Shown here piece after piece: positions 37,071 to 48,700 of a stretch of DNA of 64,000 nucleotides (position 1 is its first letter; every line of letters starts with the position of its first letter). This DNA is from Cinchona pubescens (lineage: Eukaryota > Streptophyta > Magnoliopsida > Gentianales > Rubiaceae). The notes beneath the pieces were generated by a model that searched no databases, was not told the origin of the DNA, and was given only the letters and a program-made list of their open reading frames with translations. The stretch covers positions 1,302,001 through 1,366,000 of the forward strand of contig JANKKI010000153.1 in the NCBI GenBank assembly GCA_025175665.1. Direction: 5' to 3'. The position numbers and the translations under genes are program-made.

Positions 37071-37539
37071 AATTTTATGTAAACCATTCCATATTGTTAC
37101 TTCAAGTGGTAACCTTTAAGTGAGAAGGTTGAGTATATAAATATTTATACTCTTAATAAAATCATCTTATTGTACTTTTAATATTAAAAGTTTGAAAAAA
37201 TTTCACCTATATAATAATTATAAGTAGTGCCACTTCTAACAAAAGTTTAGGATTCTCTTTTGTATATGATCATGAATTAAGATAGAACACACAGGCGGTA
37301 ATAGTGCTAAACATTTTTGGTGAACATGTGTATTAGTTTAACAAGTTCATGTGTGTAATAATTCTAATCTAATCTTAAATCATGGTTTAAGCAACTATGC
37401 CACATTTATTTAATTAGATCTAGTGAGGTATTTACACTAAAGAAAAATTTAAGACGATAGTCATTTTTCTCTATGCATAATGGTAAAAAGATATAGTATA
37501 TTACAAGTTGTTGTTTATATTATAAACTAAGTGGGGGAA

Positions 37540-38144
37540 TGTAAATATTTAGTTTGTAATATAAAGTAATTTTGAAGAATTAATGGGTGTATATTGTAAT
37601 TTAAAAGAAAAAAATTTCAACGCACATGCGCTGTGGCAGCACATGTGCTGTGCAGCGCATGTGCGCTGAAGGCAGTAGCAAAAAAGGTTCAGTGCACCTA
37701 CGCTACTACAGTGCGCGCATGTGCGAGCGCTCCTGCTGTATGATCGTTGGAAATTGAAAAACGAGTAAAATGGAGAGAGTTGTAACTTTTGGTTCAAGAG
37801 GGGTGTTCTATGGATTGAAAAAGTTTATTCCAATGAATTCTCCTGCACTTCCATCTCTATAAAAGGAGTCATACCCACTAATTTATAACAATTCTTATTA
37901 AAAATCTATCTCTCCATATATATCATTCTTGGGAAGATTTTTTATTTTTGCTATTAGAAATCTTCAAAAATTTGTTATATCCTAGAAGTAAATTGCTATT
38001 AACCCAAGAGCCTAAACTATTGAATATAGTGGAGGCAATCAAATCCTTAAATAAAGTGTTACATACGTCTCAAATTTTATAAGTTTTGATATCCCCAATT
38101 TTATTAAAAATACTTGTTTCCTGCTCCACATTTGCTATCTTTCA
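37540..38144 (+). repeat. Copia 3' LTR
   Basis: Copy of 32000-32586 with TATA box at 37858-37866 and an expanded palindrome cluster (37620-37735; GCGCATGTGCGC, AGCACATGTGCT). The terminal ...CTATCTTTCA is followed by unique TAAATATGAGG. Confidence 0.9.
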
Positions 38145-39446
38145 TAAATATGAGGGAGATTAGTTTATGTATTTGCAAAACCTCAGATCAGTAACAAGGA
38201 GAGGCAAAATGGAGGGGAACACCGACATTGCTGCGAAAAATCCCATTTGCAAACGTGAAAGAGAACCAAAAAAATATACCCCAGTTGAACACCCCATGAT
38301 AAATGTTTTAATACTTCCCTAAACTTTATATCAATCTTCTTGGCTTGTCAATTTCGAATGCTTTTAACTAAAGAAATATCACAAGAAAGAGAATTATTTT
38401 CTTGCAACTAATTGTCTTTTCCTTTCAATCATATGTGGGGCAAAATTGAACGAGGGGGACGGAGATGGAAGGTGGACAGCATGAGAGTTGCTAGGGATAT
38501 TAGGAAAGGAAAATCAGCATCTACAAAATCACAAATTAATAATTACTTATCAAACTCACTCCACATGACAAGATCTTATCAAATCACAACCCCTAATTTT
38601 AGATTCTCAGTCAAATTTCTTTTTTTTTTTCTTTTTTTTTTTTTGAACCTAGTAACATATCAACTACTTTTATTTGTCATTTTATATAGATGTACTGTTT
38701 AAAAAAGTACTTTAATTATATATGTTAAAATTACAAATATTTTGAACAATTTTACCCCAAAAAAAGTCGCTTGACATGTGTTTGATCACACGGAACGTTT
38801 AAAGGATAAATATACAGAATAATCACATTGAAACATTTTTAGAAATTAAGTGACTATTTAAGTCACAAAAATAATTTAATAACTATAATAATAACTCATG
38901 CATAGTTGACTTACCTTTTTAAACTAATTACTCTTTTAAATATTATCATTTCGAGTCCATTATGGCCATTCTGGCATTCTTAGCTTTGCAGGACACAAAT
39001 TCATTATTGGACAATATAAAACATGTATATTAGTAGTAATTAAAACATTAGGACTTGTCACTTGTCCCAGGATCAGCTCAGCTTCCACGTACATTAGCCG
39101 CGTAAAAATGAATTCCTAGCATTCTCAAGCCTTTCCCTTTCCCCCATTTTATACTTTCCCTTGAACAGCGAACGTTAACACAGCATAACCAAAAGTGGTA
39201 CATTGCCAAATTTTGAATTTTATACCCAAAAGGGGCATGAGGTGAGATGTTGGGTATATATTTCACTTTTATATAGTATCACAAAGTTTTCTCCAGAATA
39301 GTTAGAAAAAATATATATTCTTCGTAGTTGGTTGGAAAACTTGCATAACAGAATCGTCCAACACAAAATCACAAGTGAAGCTCGCCCTAAAACTGTTCGT
39401 CCAGCAAGATTCAATATCGCTCAACTAAATTTAGATCGCTTTATAC
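38145..39446. other. AT-rich spacer, nothing recognised
   Basis: Contains T homopolymers (~38620-38643) and short random frames (38412-38702 plus; 39078-39414 minus). No coding, RNA or repeat structure could be supported. Confidence 0.5.
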
Positions 39447-39470
39447 CATCTAGATGTGTATAAGAGACAG
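39447..39470 (+). other. Adapter remnant downstream of RPF2
   Basis: 24 nt match the mate-pair junction adapter (CATCTAGATGTG then TATAAGAGACAG). It sits ~275 bp beyond the RPF2 stop codon. The flanking sequence may have been joined artificially, so the RPF2 3'UTR and polyadenylation region cannot be trusted here. Confidence 0.95.
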
Positions 39471-39745
39471 GTTAAAACTTTATGAAACAAGGGTTGACAG
39501 AAAATGAACAATAACAAGTATTTTCTCTTGTTCAACAAAGTCTCCACCAGCAAAATTAGACAACCAAGGATAGACCAAATCATGTTGTTGCCAAAAGTTC
39601 AGACATCATCACAAGAGTTTTCTCAGGCTACACTTTCTTTTTTAAACTTTGCAAGCTCCTCCAGAAAACTTGACTTTCTCCAGCTTAAGCATAAAGCTGT
39701 CAAAATCCTAGGGTAGGTCATTGTTTTGAGCACAATCACTAAACA

Positions 39746-42700
39746 TTAATCACTATCCTCTTTCTGTTTCTTTTCTGCAGGTTCGCGGGACTCATCTTTC
39801 ATCTTAGCTTCCCTTCTCACCCTTTTCACTCCCTTTGCTTTGTTTGGAAGAGAAACACTACCAACCTACAAAAAGAAAGAGCTGTCATGGCCGAGCAAGT
39901 GCATAAGCAGCATAATTGTCCAACACTCATAGAATTGATGGCATAAGCAATAAGGTTATGCAGACCACAGCAGAATAACATAGCAATGTGGCTGGACCAT
40001 ATCATCATGGAAAGGATACTGTTGGGTGGAAAAAGATGATGGAAAAGTGGGGTCTGTAAGATTTATGTGGTGCACAGCTACATTAACCGTATAGGAATAG
40101 AAAAATCACATTGGAAATGAGATCAGTATGGAAAAAGTAATCCAGTAAGACACTTCTTTGTAACACATTTCTTTCCAAACAATAGCGCACAACGACAGAT
40201 ATGAAGTGTAAATGAAGAAAGCTTTCAGGTATTTTCCATTGAATTCTACTGTTCAGCCTCGATGCTTCTTGTCTAACATCCTACTTCCTATGTTATTTTA
40301 TGCATGCCTGTGGAGTGCCTTATCGCTCATTTAGTTTACGTTTTATGTAGCTCATGGTAAAATTGAGACCCCAGTTTAACCACATTGTAGTTGTAGAGAA
40401 GAGGAACAAGACAAGGTAAAGAGAGTTTAGTAGCACCATTTGTAGGACGACAAATGGTGAGGTAATAGAGGAAATAGGCAAGCTTTTTATCATATAATAG
40501 ATGGCAAGAAAGTGGGCAAAACCAAGTAGTAATGTGTAAAAATCTGTCTTGCAAACAAATAAACCAAGCCTTATTCCCACTAAGTAGAATCGACAGTAAT
40601 GTGTAAAGCACTCTAAATCTTATATTTTCTGCGCATGCATGGAAAGTAGGGACAAGTAAATATAAAGCAAACAAAAGAAAGGCTATTTGTGATACTGTGG
40701 ATGGCAAATTCAAGGTTCAAGATTACAATGCAATACCATTATTTGAATGGATAGAGAAGACTAGAAAAGTCCGATTCTTGAACAACAAATTCCTTTATAA
40801 GAAAGACTACTCCAAGAAGACAACATTGTCTATACAGTTCACCCAAAAATTTTTAGTTTGGATCCCTTGAAAGATGAAAAAAGCAACTTTAACCTTCTGA
40901 TGCATGACACAAGATATGCACCACAAGCACTGGTCACCTAATTTGCAGGATGAATACGCAAGAAGCATGTACATTAGAGTTCAAGGTTCCTCAAGTTCAT
41001 TGCAATCTTAGAATTTTAATTCCTTATGTTCTAGTTCTACAACACAGAACCAACTGAACTCGTGGGGCACAATCACAAAATTAATTGCTGGATTCTATTG
41101 GTCTAATTTCATTAACTTATACTTCCCAGGTGTCAAGTAGATTGTCCCACATAGACTTTGGATGACTATGTTATCCCTTTCAACCAGATTTACATTCATT
41201 TTATGTAAAACTCTTCAAGAAGAATGGATGTTGATGCGTGTCTCATAGCACCACAATACAGTATTCTAGTGTAAGTCCTTAGTCGTCTCGATACTCCAAA
41301 GCTGTAGTAAATCACGCACGTGTACACACGTTCTAGGAAACCTGCAACCAAAACAAGAGCTCAAGGGCTATGTCCCCAGGGAAGCTCCGACTGTATACAC
41401 ATGTGGATTGGTGATAGGCGCAAGAAAATTGGTTAAAATTCAAAATCTTCAACTTGTGGAGTTGAGAGAATGAAAAATGGAGACCAATCCATTTGTTTAA
41501 CCTTCCAACTTGCTATTTATACTCTTCTAGGATGGGTTGAATAGTTCATGGGTTTAAGTAATAATTACCTTAAATGTATTGAATATCTTCATGGCTTAAT
41601 TTTATATAATAATTACCAAAATATCCTCCAAGATGTTTGATAGCTTTGACTCTAGATGGCCACGTGTCTGCAAACCATTGGATGCTATTTTTTGGCATCA
41701 TCACTTGCCCCCCACTCTCAAGTTGAGTTTGCATGGGTTAAGAGTAGTACAATAATCTCAGACTTGTATCTTGAATGGAGCCGAAAAAAATTTTTAGCCA
41801 GAGCCAATAAAGGTTTGACCGGAGTCGATAAGATTTTGGTCGGAACCAAAAATTCGAAAATTTGAATTTCATTCTTGGGGAGAAAGATTGACCCCCAACC
41901 CCTTTAGTACTTGCACACCTCCATAAATTGAATAGTGGTACTCATTTGCTCATTTTTGAGCTTTGGTGATACTTATACTTAGTATCTCAAAAAAATTATT
42001 TTTACTTAAAGAACCACCTTTACGCCAACACCCAATACTCCATCCTCAACCCAACACTCAACCCTCGTTAACACTCCACCCTTACGCCAAAATCCAACAC
42101 TCCACCCTTGCGCCAAAACCCAACCCTCTACCCTCAACCCATCACTCAACCCTTAACACTCCACCTTAAGCCAAAACCCAATACTCTACCCTCAACCCAT
42201 CACTCAACCCTTAACACTCTACCCTTACGTCAAAACCCAACATTCCACCCTCATCCCAACACTCAACCCTTAATACTCCACCCTTACGCCAAAACTTAAC
42301 ATTTTACATTCCACCTAAAACCCTCCACCCTTAACTCCCTACACCCAAACTCCAACACTCCATTCTTACCCATTAAACCCAAGATCCAAAACCATATATA
42401 AGATATCAAGACTATCTTGCATTTTTCCCAAGACTTGGATCAAGTAAGTACACTTTGCCCTTATTTTACTTTCTCTCTCTTCATTTTTTCTCTTGAACAT
42501 TTCATCAAACACCTCATGTGCACATGTATGAACCTTCATATTCATCACCCTCTTGAATTCTCAAGTGGAAATCTAGGAGTTGATCTAGATACATGTCCAT
42601 AGGTTTTGTTTGACATTTAATTTGTTAAAGCATCCATTTGTATTGGAAGACAGGACTTAGGCAAAAGAGACATACTTAGGAAAAAGGAGGAGAAATAGGA

Positions 42701-45700
42701 AGAAAAGAAAGAGCTTGTTTTTGAAGCGAGAAGAAAATAAAAGAAAAGGAGAAAGAAGCAATGATATAGGGGTAAAAGATGGGGCTTCAAAATCTCGCTG
42801 CACAACTCCATGATTACCCCATTACTAAAATTTCTTCTTCTACTACTGGGCCTCCTCTATGGCAGCAAAAAGCAGCAGCTGCTAGTGAATATGCAGCCAA
42901 CACCATCGGTGATCAGGAGGCGTCTGCCAAAACTGCTTTTGTTTGGGAATTTTCCAGCAGCGACGCAGCAGCTCCCGGTTGCACTATCGACACTTTTGTT
43001 GCTCCAAAGTTTGTCGTCAATGAGGTAGCAGCTCATCTACTTGACTTTCGCAATCGTGAGCTGCCCTCGACTGCTTGCTGCTATTGGTCTGAAATCCAGC
43101 ATTTTACTGCTGTGTATATGGAGAGAAAAAACACAGCAGCGACCATGGACGTTAATCCATCCACTGCTACTCCTCCAGCTTCTTGTGCCGCTGTTGAGGA
43201 TGAAGGCTTAGTCGGGATCTCACACTTTTTGGCTGCGCTGGTAAAAGAAAATTTTGCAGCTAACAATAATTTGGTTGCTGCAAATATTTCGGAAAATTGT
43301 GGAGTTGTCTCGGCTGTTCATCTTCCTACCGTTGACAATTGCGGAGTTGAACCCCCTGCTGCCACGGCATCTTGTTGCAGCACTTATGCAGCTCCTTTTC
43401 ATGAAGAATTAGGGACCTCAGGTACTCCTTGTGGCTTTGCTATGGCTGCTCATGTATGTGGGAAGGAACCTTCTCCATCTCAAGTAGCAATAGATAGCTC
43501 CCTTGAAGCTGATCTCGTTCTTGGTGATTGCCATGAAGACCCAAAAGAGCTGCAGCAAAAACAAGCTACTACTCCCTCCAAGTGGAATGACAAAACATCC
43601 CCTTTAGTGAGTGATCCACTTGGTCCCAAATTGTTAGTACCTTCGGTGACAAAAGTTGCTCCCTCGCTTATAGGGAATGTTGGTGCCGATGTTGAGAATT
43701 CACATGATCATAAGACAAATTTAATAGATTCCATCTCTTGTCCTTCTAGGAGAATGAAAAATTTAACATCGAATGGACTTGAGGGGAATTTGGTTGTGGG
43801 TTTGCCCACACAAAACATATGTAAAAGAGGTAAAGGGATTCATGGTATGAAAAAATCCGTTTATGATGTAGTAAAATCTCATTCACTTGATTTGGACCCC
43901 AAGGACATAGTTGATGATGATGGTGAACTTAATTGTGCCCGGGGGCGTGACCTTGATGGTTTGGATGAGATAACAAAGTTAGCACAAGAAAGGGGGAATA
44001 GTGCCCAATATTTGAATGATGTTCTTGTTGATAACTTAATGACTCATGGGGTCGCCAAAGATGGTAATGGTGTTGATAATGTACAAGGAACCAGAAGTGT
44101 TGATGAGTTGGGTAATACTTCGAATATGGTTGGTGATTATCGGGAACACTCTCCGATTGAGGCATTGGACATTCTTAAGCATGTCTTTGATGAGTTGAGT
44201 GAGGTCACGAGTAAAGTGGTTAGCCCGTTGCACGAACCTTTGGACTTGGATTTTCTTCAAGATAACCTTGACATGAGACCAAAAACAAGCAAATTTCGGC
44301 AAAGTATGTTTGCAGGTAGACCCTTGATTGGTGGCACTTCATCTTCCAAGGTGAGAATGAAAATACGTAGAACTACCGGTCCATCTACAATTGTGCCATC
44401 GGGACATCGTCAAATGTATCGGGCTAGAGAGTATCACCTTAAGCGGGAAAATTGAATTGAAGAGGATTTATTTCAACATGAGCATGAGTCTTCTAATTAA
44501 GAAGTTATGGTTCCTCCTCCATCCAAGAGGAAAAAGATCCAAGTTTCTCCGAAGCACGAAGGAGAAAAGACTGGAAGCTAAGGGTTATATTAATAACCCC
44601 GTGCATGTATACTCTCAATTGTCTCCTTCGATTGTTGATTTGGAGTTGATTAGGAAATGGATGGAGCAGTATCACATTCCTAATTTTTACAAGGTGCAGG
44701 TTCCTCCTCTCGACCATAGACCTTGCATAAACTCTTCCGGATATGTGTCCGTGTATTTGGCGCAACTAGAAGCGGGATTGAGATTCCCATTGCCGTTATT
44801 TTGCCACAAGGTGTTGGAGCATTACCAAGTAAGGCTTGGACAATTACACACCAAATCCATCCGCAACATCAATGCATATTTGATCACTTGTGTCGCTCTT
44901 GGGGTAAAACCTTCAATAGGCACCCCCAAGAAGTTTTTTCGACTTGCACCGAACGGAGTGTGATATACCTTTAGTTTGCGATCTAACAAAAAGTTGGCCG
45001 AAGAAGCTTACCCCAAACTAATTGATTGGAGAAGTCATTACTTCTTCATCCAAGGGTTGCCAGAATGGAATTTTCCGATGAATCAAAGGTTTCAAAAATC
45101 AACAAACTTTCTTCTCTTAGTGGGCGCGAGAGTAGGAATCTTACTATGCTAGGCCAATCCACTTGCTTGGCAAAAAGTGGTTAATGAACAAGTGTTAGTG
45201 TCGGCGGGGTTAAGTCCAACCGACCTTGATCCTCTTGTCTCTCTAGGTTACCATGCATATGCATTTTACTTAGTTTTTTTGGCACAAATTTTCTACTAAT
45301 CTTCATCTTTTATTAAACTCAACTTAAGTAAGAACATGTTCATATTAACCTAGAGAGACAAGAGGATCAAGGTCGCTTGGACTTAACCCCGCCGACAGGT
45401 AAGACTGCGGGAACCCCCAAAAAATCAAACCTTTGGGATCTTGGGGCACAAGAGGCCAGCACAAAAAGCTCTTGCGCCGTCTCCACCTAAAAAGAAGGCG
45501 ATGCCTTCCAAAGAGGTTACATCGACACCATAAACTCAAGTTGAGGCTTCTACTCAAGAACTTTCAACCCCCCCTAGTTCTTGATTCATATTTCCACCTC
45601 AAGAACAAGCTACCCATCAGGTTGAGGCTCTACTTCTTCCCGCATGCTCTATACTCCTTCTTGGGAGATCTATGAGGATGCCTCTTTGGAAGAAGTGAGT

Positions 45701-48700
45701 AGCCCATTGGTGGAGGCACTAGCATTTGCCCAAGTCACGGAGGGATAGAGCCGGCAAATCCATGAGCTCTACTTGTGTCGCCGATGCCGACACCATGTTT
45801 AAACATATTGCTCAAGTAAAATGCTCCTTTTGTTGTGCGCTCATGTGAGGTATTGTCCACTTTGGCCGAAGCCTTACGGTTTTGCCCTTGAAAAGGCGCC
45901 TCGCATGGGAAGGGTGGCCCCTGCCTTATAAGCTAGACTCTTTCTTAGCTATCAACCAATATAGGATCTTTGGCCCCTCTCCTTTACATCACCACAAGTC
46001 CCCCAGCTAAGGAAGAGTCTTGTGTACAAACCGAGGTACCCACAGATGGCGCCATTATGTTGATGCTAGAATTTGTCATGCGCTCATGTGAGGTATTTGT
46101 CCGCTTTGGCTGGAGCCTCATGGTTTTGCCCTTAAAAATGCGCCTCACATGGGACGGGTGGCCCCCTGCCTTATATGCTAGACTCTTTCTTAGCTATCAA
46201 CTAATGTAGGATCTTTGGTCCCTCCACTTTACATCACCAGTTAAAGAGCCAAATTTATTTCCTTAATGGTGAGGAGGACTTCAGACATTGTGTTTCTAGT
46301 AGAAACTTGTTCTTCAAGTTATTATCATCAATACTCTCGTCCCTGTACAATGCCATCAAATCAAATCAACATTCCAACCTTCTCCTGGCTCTAATTTAGT
46401 CATGATGGTTGTCTTTGGTAAGCATACAAGAACCCAAGAAACTACATGTTAAGCTTGGTATGGTCACTAGAAAAAAAAAAAGTGAAGCATCTAAAAGCAA
46501 AGCAAATTGTGGACTCAGTTCTCATAACACAATTTTTTTAAGTATATTTTTTTTGGGGGAATGCAAAACTGCGACCCCATGAGTCAAGATAGCTATTCAC
46601 TTATACATGACCATCTAATGTCATTTGAGACCAAATTAGTTTCCTTGAAAAAAGAATGTAAAAAGGAAATTGGGATTTTGGGAAGCTATAGAGGTCATGG
46701 AGAAGGGAATCCACATTGCCCTAATTATTCATCAGTTATGGAAACCCCTTGGCCGGTTGATCAAACAAGTGGGGGAAAAAGAGGAATTATAGGAAGCTAA
46801 GATGTACTCGGTTGAAGTTGAGATAAAGCTAAACTACCTCCCTTTTGCTACAACCCTATTCTATAGAGATGAGAAGAAGAGGATGGGCAACTGAAATATG
46901 CAAGGAAGAGACCAATATTGTTTTCTTTGATGCACACTTCAGGGAGAACATGAGTAGAAGAAAATTGTAGAAAAAGGGTACACGCTTTCAGCATATTCAT
47001 GGAAAACACAGAAGACACTAGGTTAAGTGCCATTAAAAGGCGTACAAGTGTTGGGCCCATTTAGCCTTTGAGGTTAAGTTCATTGAATTGCATCCTTCAA
47101 GCACAAAAAAGTGAAAAGCTCGAACAAAATGTACTGACCTTGACCAAATCGCAACCTCTCTACTTTACAGGTACACATCCCAAGCTCCCCCCCTCTCCCC
47201 AAAAAAAAAAAAAAAAGAGAGTGAGAGAGTGTTCCTGTCTACAAAGAGAAGATGGAAGTCATTTTAGTTTTCCCCCATCTTCACATACTGTTTTCCCACC
47301 GCCAGTCTACCACTACAGTTTTATAATTTATTTATTTTTTAATTCTCTCCAGCTTTTCTAATTGTTGACTCCTCCCTCTACCTACCATTTCTTTTATGCG
47401 TCCATGACTTTCCTTTCCTTCCTCATTTCAAGTCCCAATGACAGTCCATTACCCTAACCATAGTAAAATCTCTTTCCTCCTTATGGCCAACAATTTATCC
47501 ATATTCCTATCTTCTCTCCACATTATTGTGTTAGGGTGCAATTATGCAAAGTCAAGTATATTCTCTTGTTTATCCAGCTTGAACTTGATTGAAACTCAAA
47601 AAACAGAAGCATCCAATATCTGAGGACTCAGACTAGGGCTCATAACTAGAGGACCTTTATAACTATTTCTCAGCCAAAAGGTGGAACCTATAACATTATT
47701 CAAAACTCAGCAATTAAGCAGTGAATGAGGACAGCAAGCAAAGTCAGGTTTGACAACTTGGCTAACAACTAGGATTTACTAATTGACCCTATCCTCAGTT
47801 GCTTATAAATTAACTGATGATAGCTCTTCGCAGGATGAAATATATTTTGAGGTCTTCTTGTTTGCATTTAACTTATTTTAAGCTGGAATAGTTAATCTGA
47901 GAAGCAATCATTGAGGTGCTTTGAAAACCGCTTTTAGCTTTTAGAATTTTCAATTATTATAACGGATTTTCAGTAACACGCCTTTTCTAACCTGTTTCAG
48001 AAAAGCAGAAGCAACAGAGAACAGACTAATATTTTAGAAAGTGACAAAAAGATAGAAAAGACATTTGTCTCTCTAACCTTTTGATCTGGTATGTAGATCT
48101 TCCCAATTTTACCCTCTATTGCATCCCCCTACCTTAACATTTTTCTCCTGAAATTGGCCAACAGACTTAAGAATTAAGGCATTAGATGGAAGAGATTTGG
48201 CAAAAGACCAATTTAGTGATTCAAACCTTCTTCTTTGTTGACTTAGGAGCTGTCTTCGTCGCTTCTTTCCTCAATCTTTCATCAGGTTGACGATGTCTCC
48301 GTACTACAAAATCCATGGAAGGGCCAACCTCAACCAACTCTATCCTCGGGACTACAGTGCCGGACTTTTTCAGCCGAATTGCACACTGGGTAAAAAACAC
48401 CTTATTTGAAGACAAAGCCGTGCACAAATAAACACGATCTAAGCCAGCAAGGTTCAAATTTGTCACGACCTATAGCAGTAAGATGCATACTCAGTGTAAG
48501 ACACTTTCGAAATTTCATAATCAATCCAAACACAAAGATAGTTAAATGACAAACCTCTCCTCGGAAGAGATCAAGTAAAACTTCTTTTAAATGCTTCAAC
48601 TCTTCAACACTTTCAAATCCTTCTCCAATGAAAGCAAAAAATGGTTTTGATCCAATATGAGGAGCCAATTTCTTATCATAAGAGAACGCCTCCATGCTTT

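Larger units (their letters stand above)
32000..38144 (+). mobile_element. Ty1/copia LTR retrotransposon (6.1 kb, decayed)
   Basis: Two direct LTRs (32000-~32586 and 37540-~38144) start TGTAAATATTTAGTTTGTAATATAAA (given in parts: TGTAAATATTTAG, TTTGTAATATAAA) and end ...GCTATCTTTCA. They flank a copia-order gag-PR-INT-RT-RH. A polypurine tract (AAGTGGGGGAA, 37529-37539) abuts the 3' LTR. No clear primer-binding site or 5-bp target duplication was found (CAAGG on the left, TAAAT on the right). This may reflect inter-element recombination, so the element is old. A 358-bp foreign insert lies at 33665-34022. Confidence 0.93.

Noticed and set aside
31995..38149. 5-bp target duplication around the copia element
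   Set aside because: CAAGG on the left and TAAAT on the right do not match for any sensible choice of LTR end.
42018..42370. CRISPR-like or telomeric array
   Set aside because: A eukaryotic context and ~59-bp units without unique spacers exclude CRISPR; CCCTTAAC motifs are irregular and not the CCCTAAA telomere repeat.
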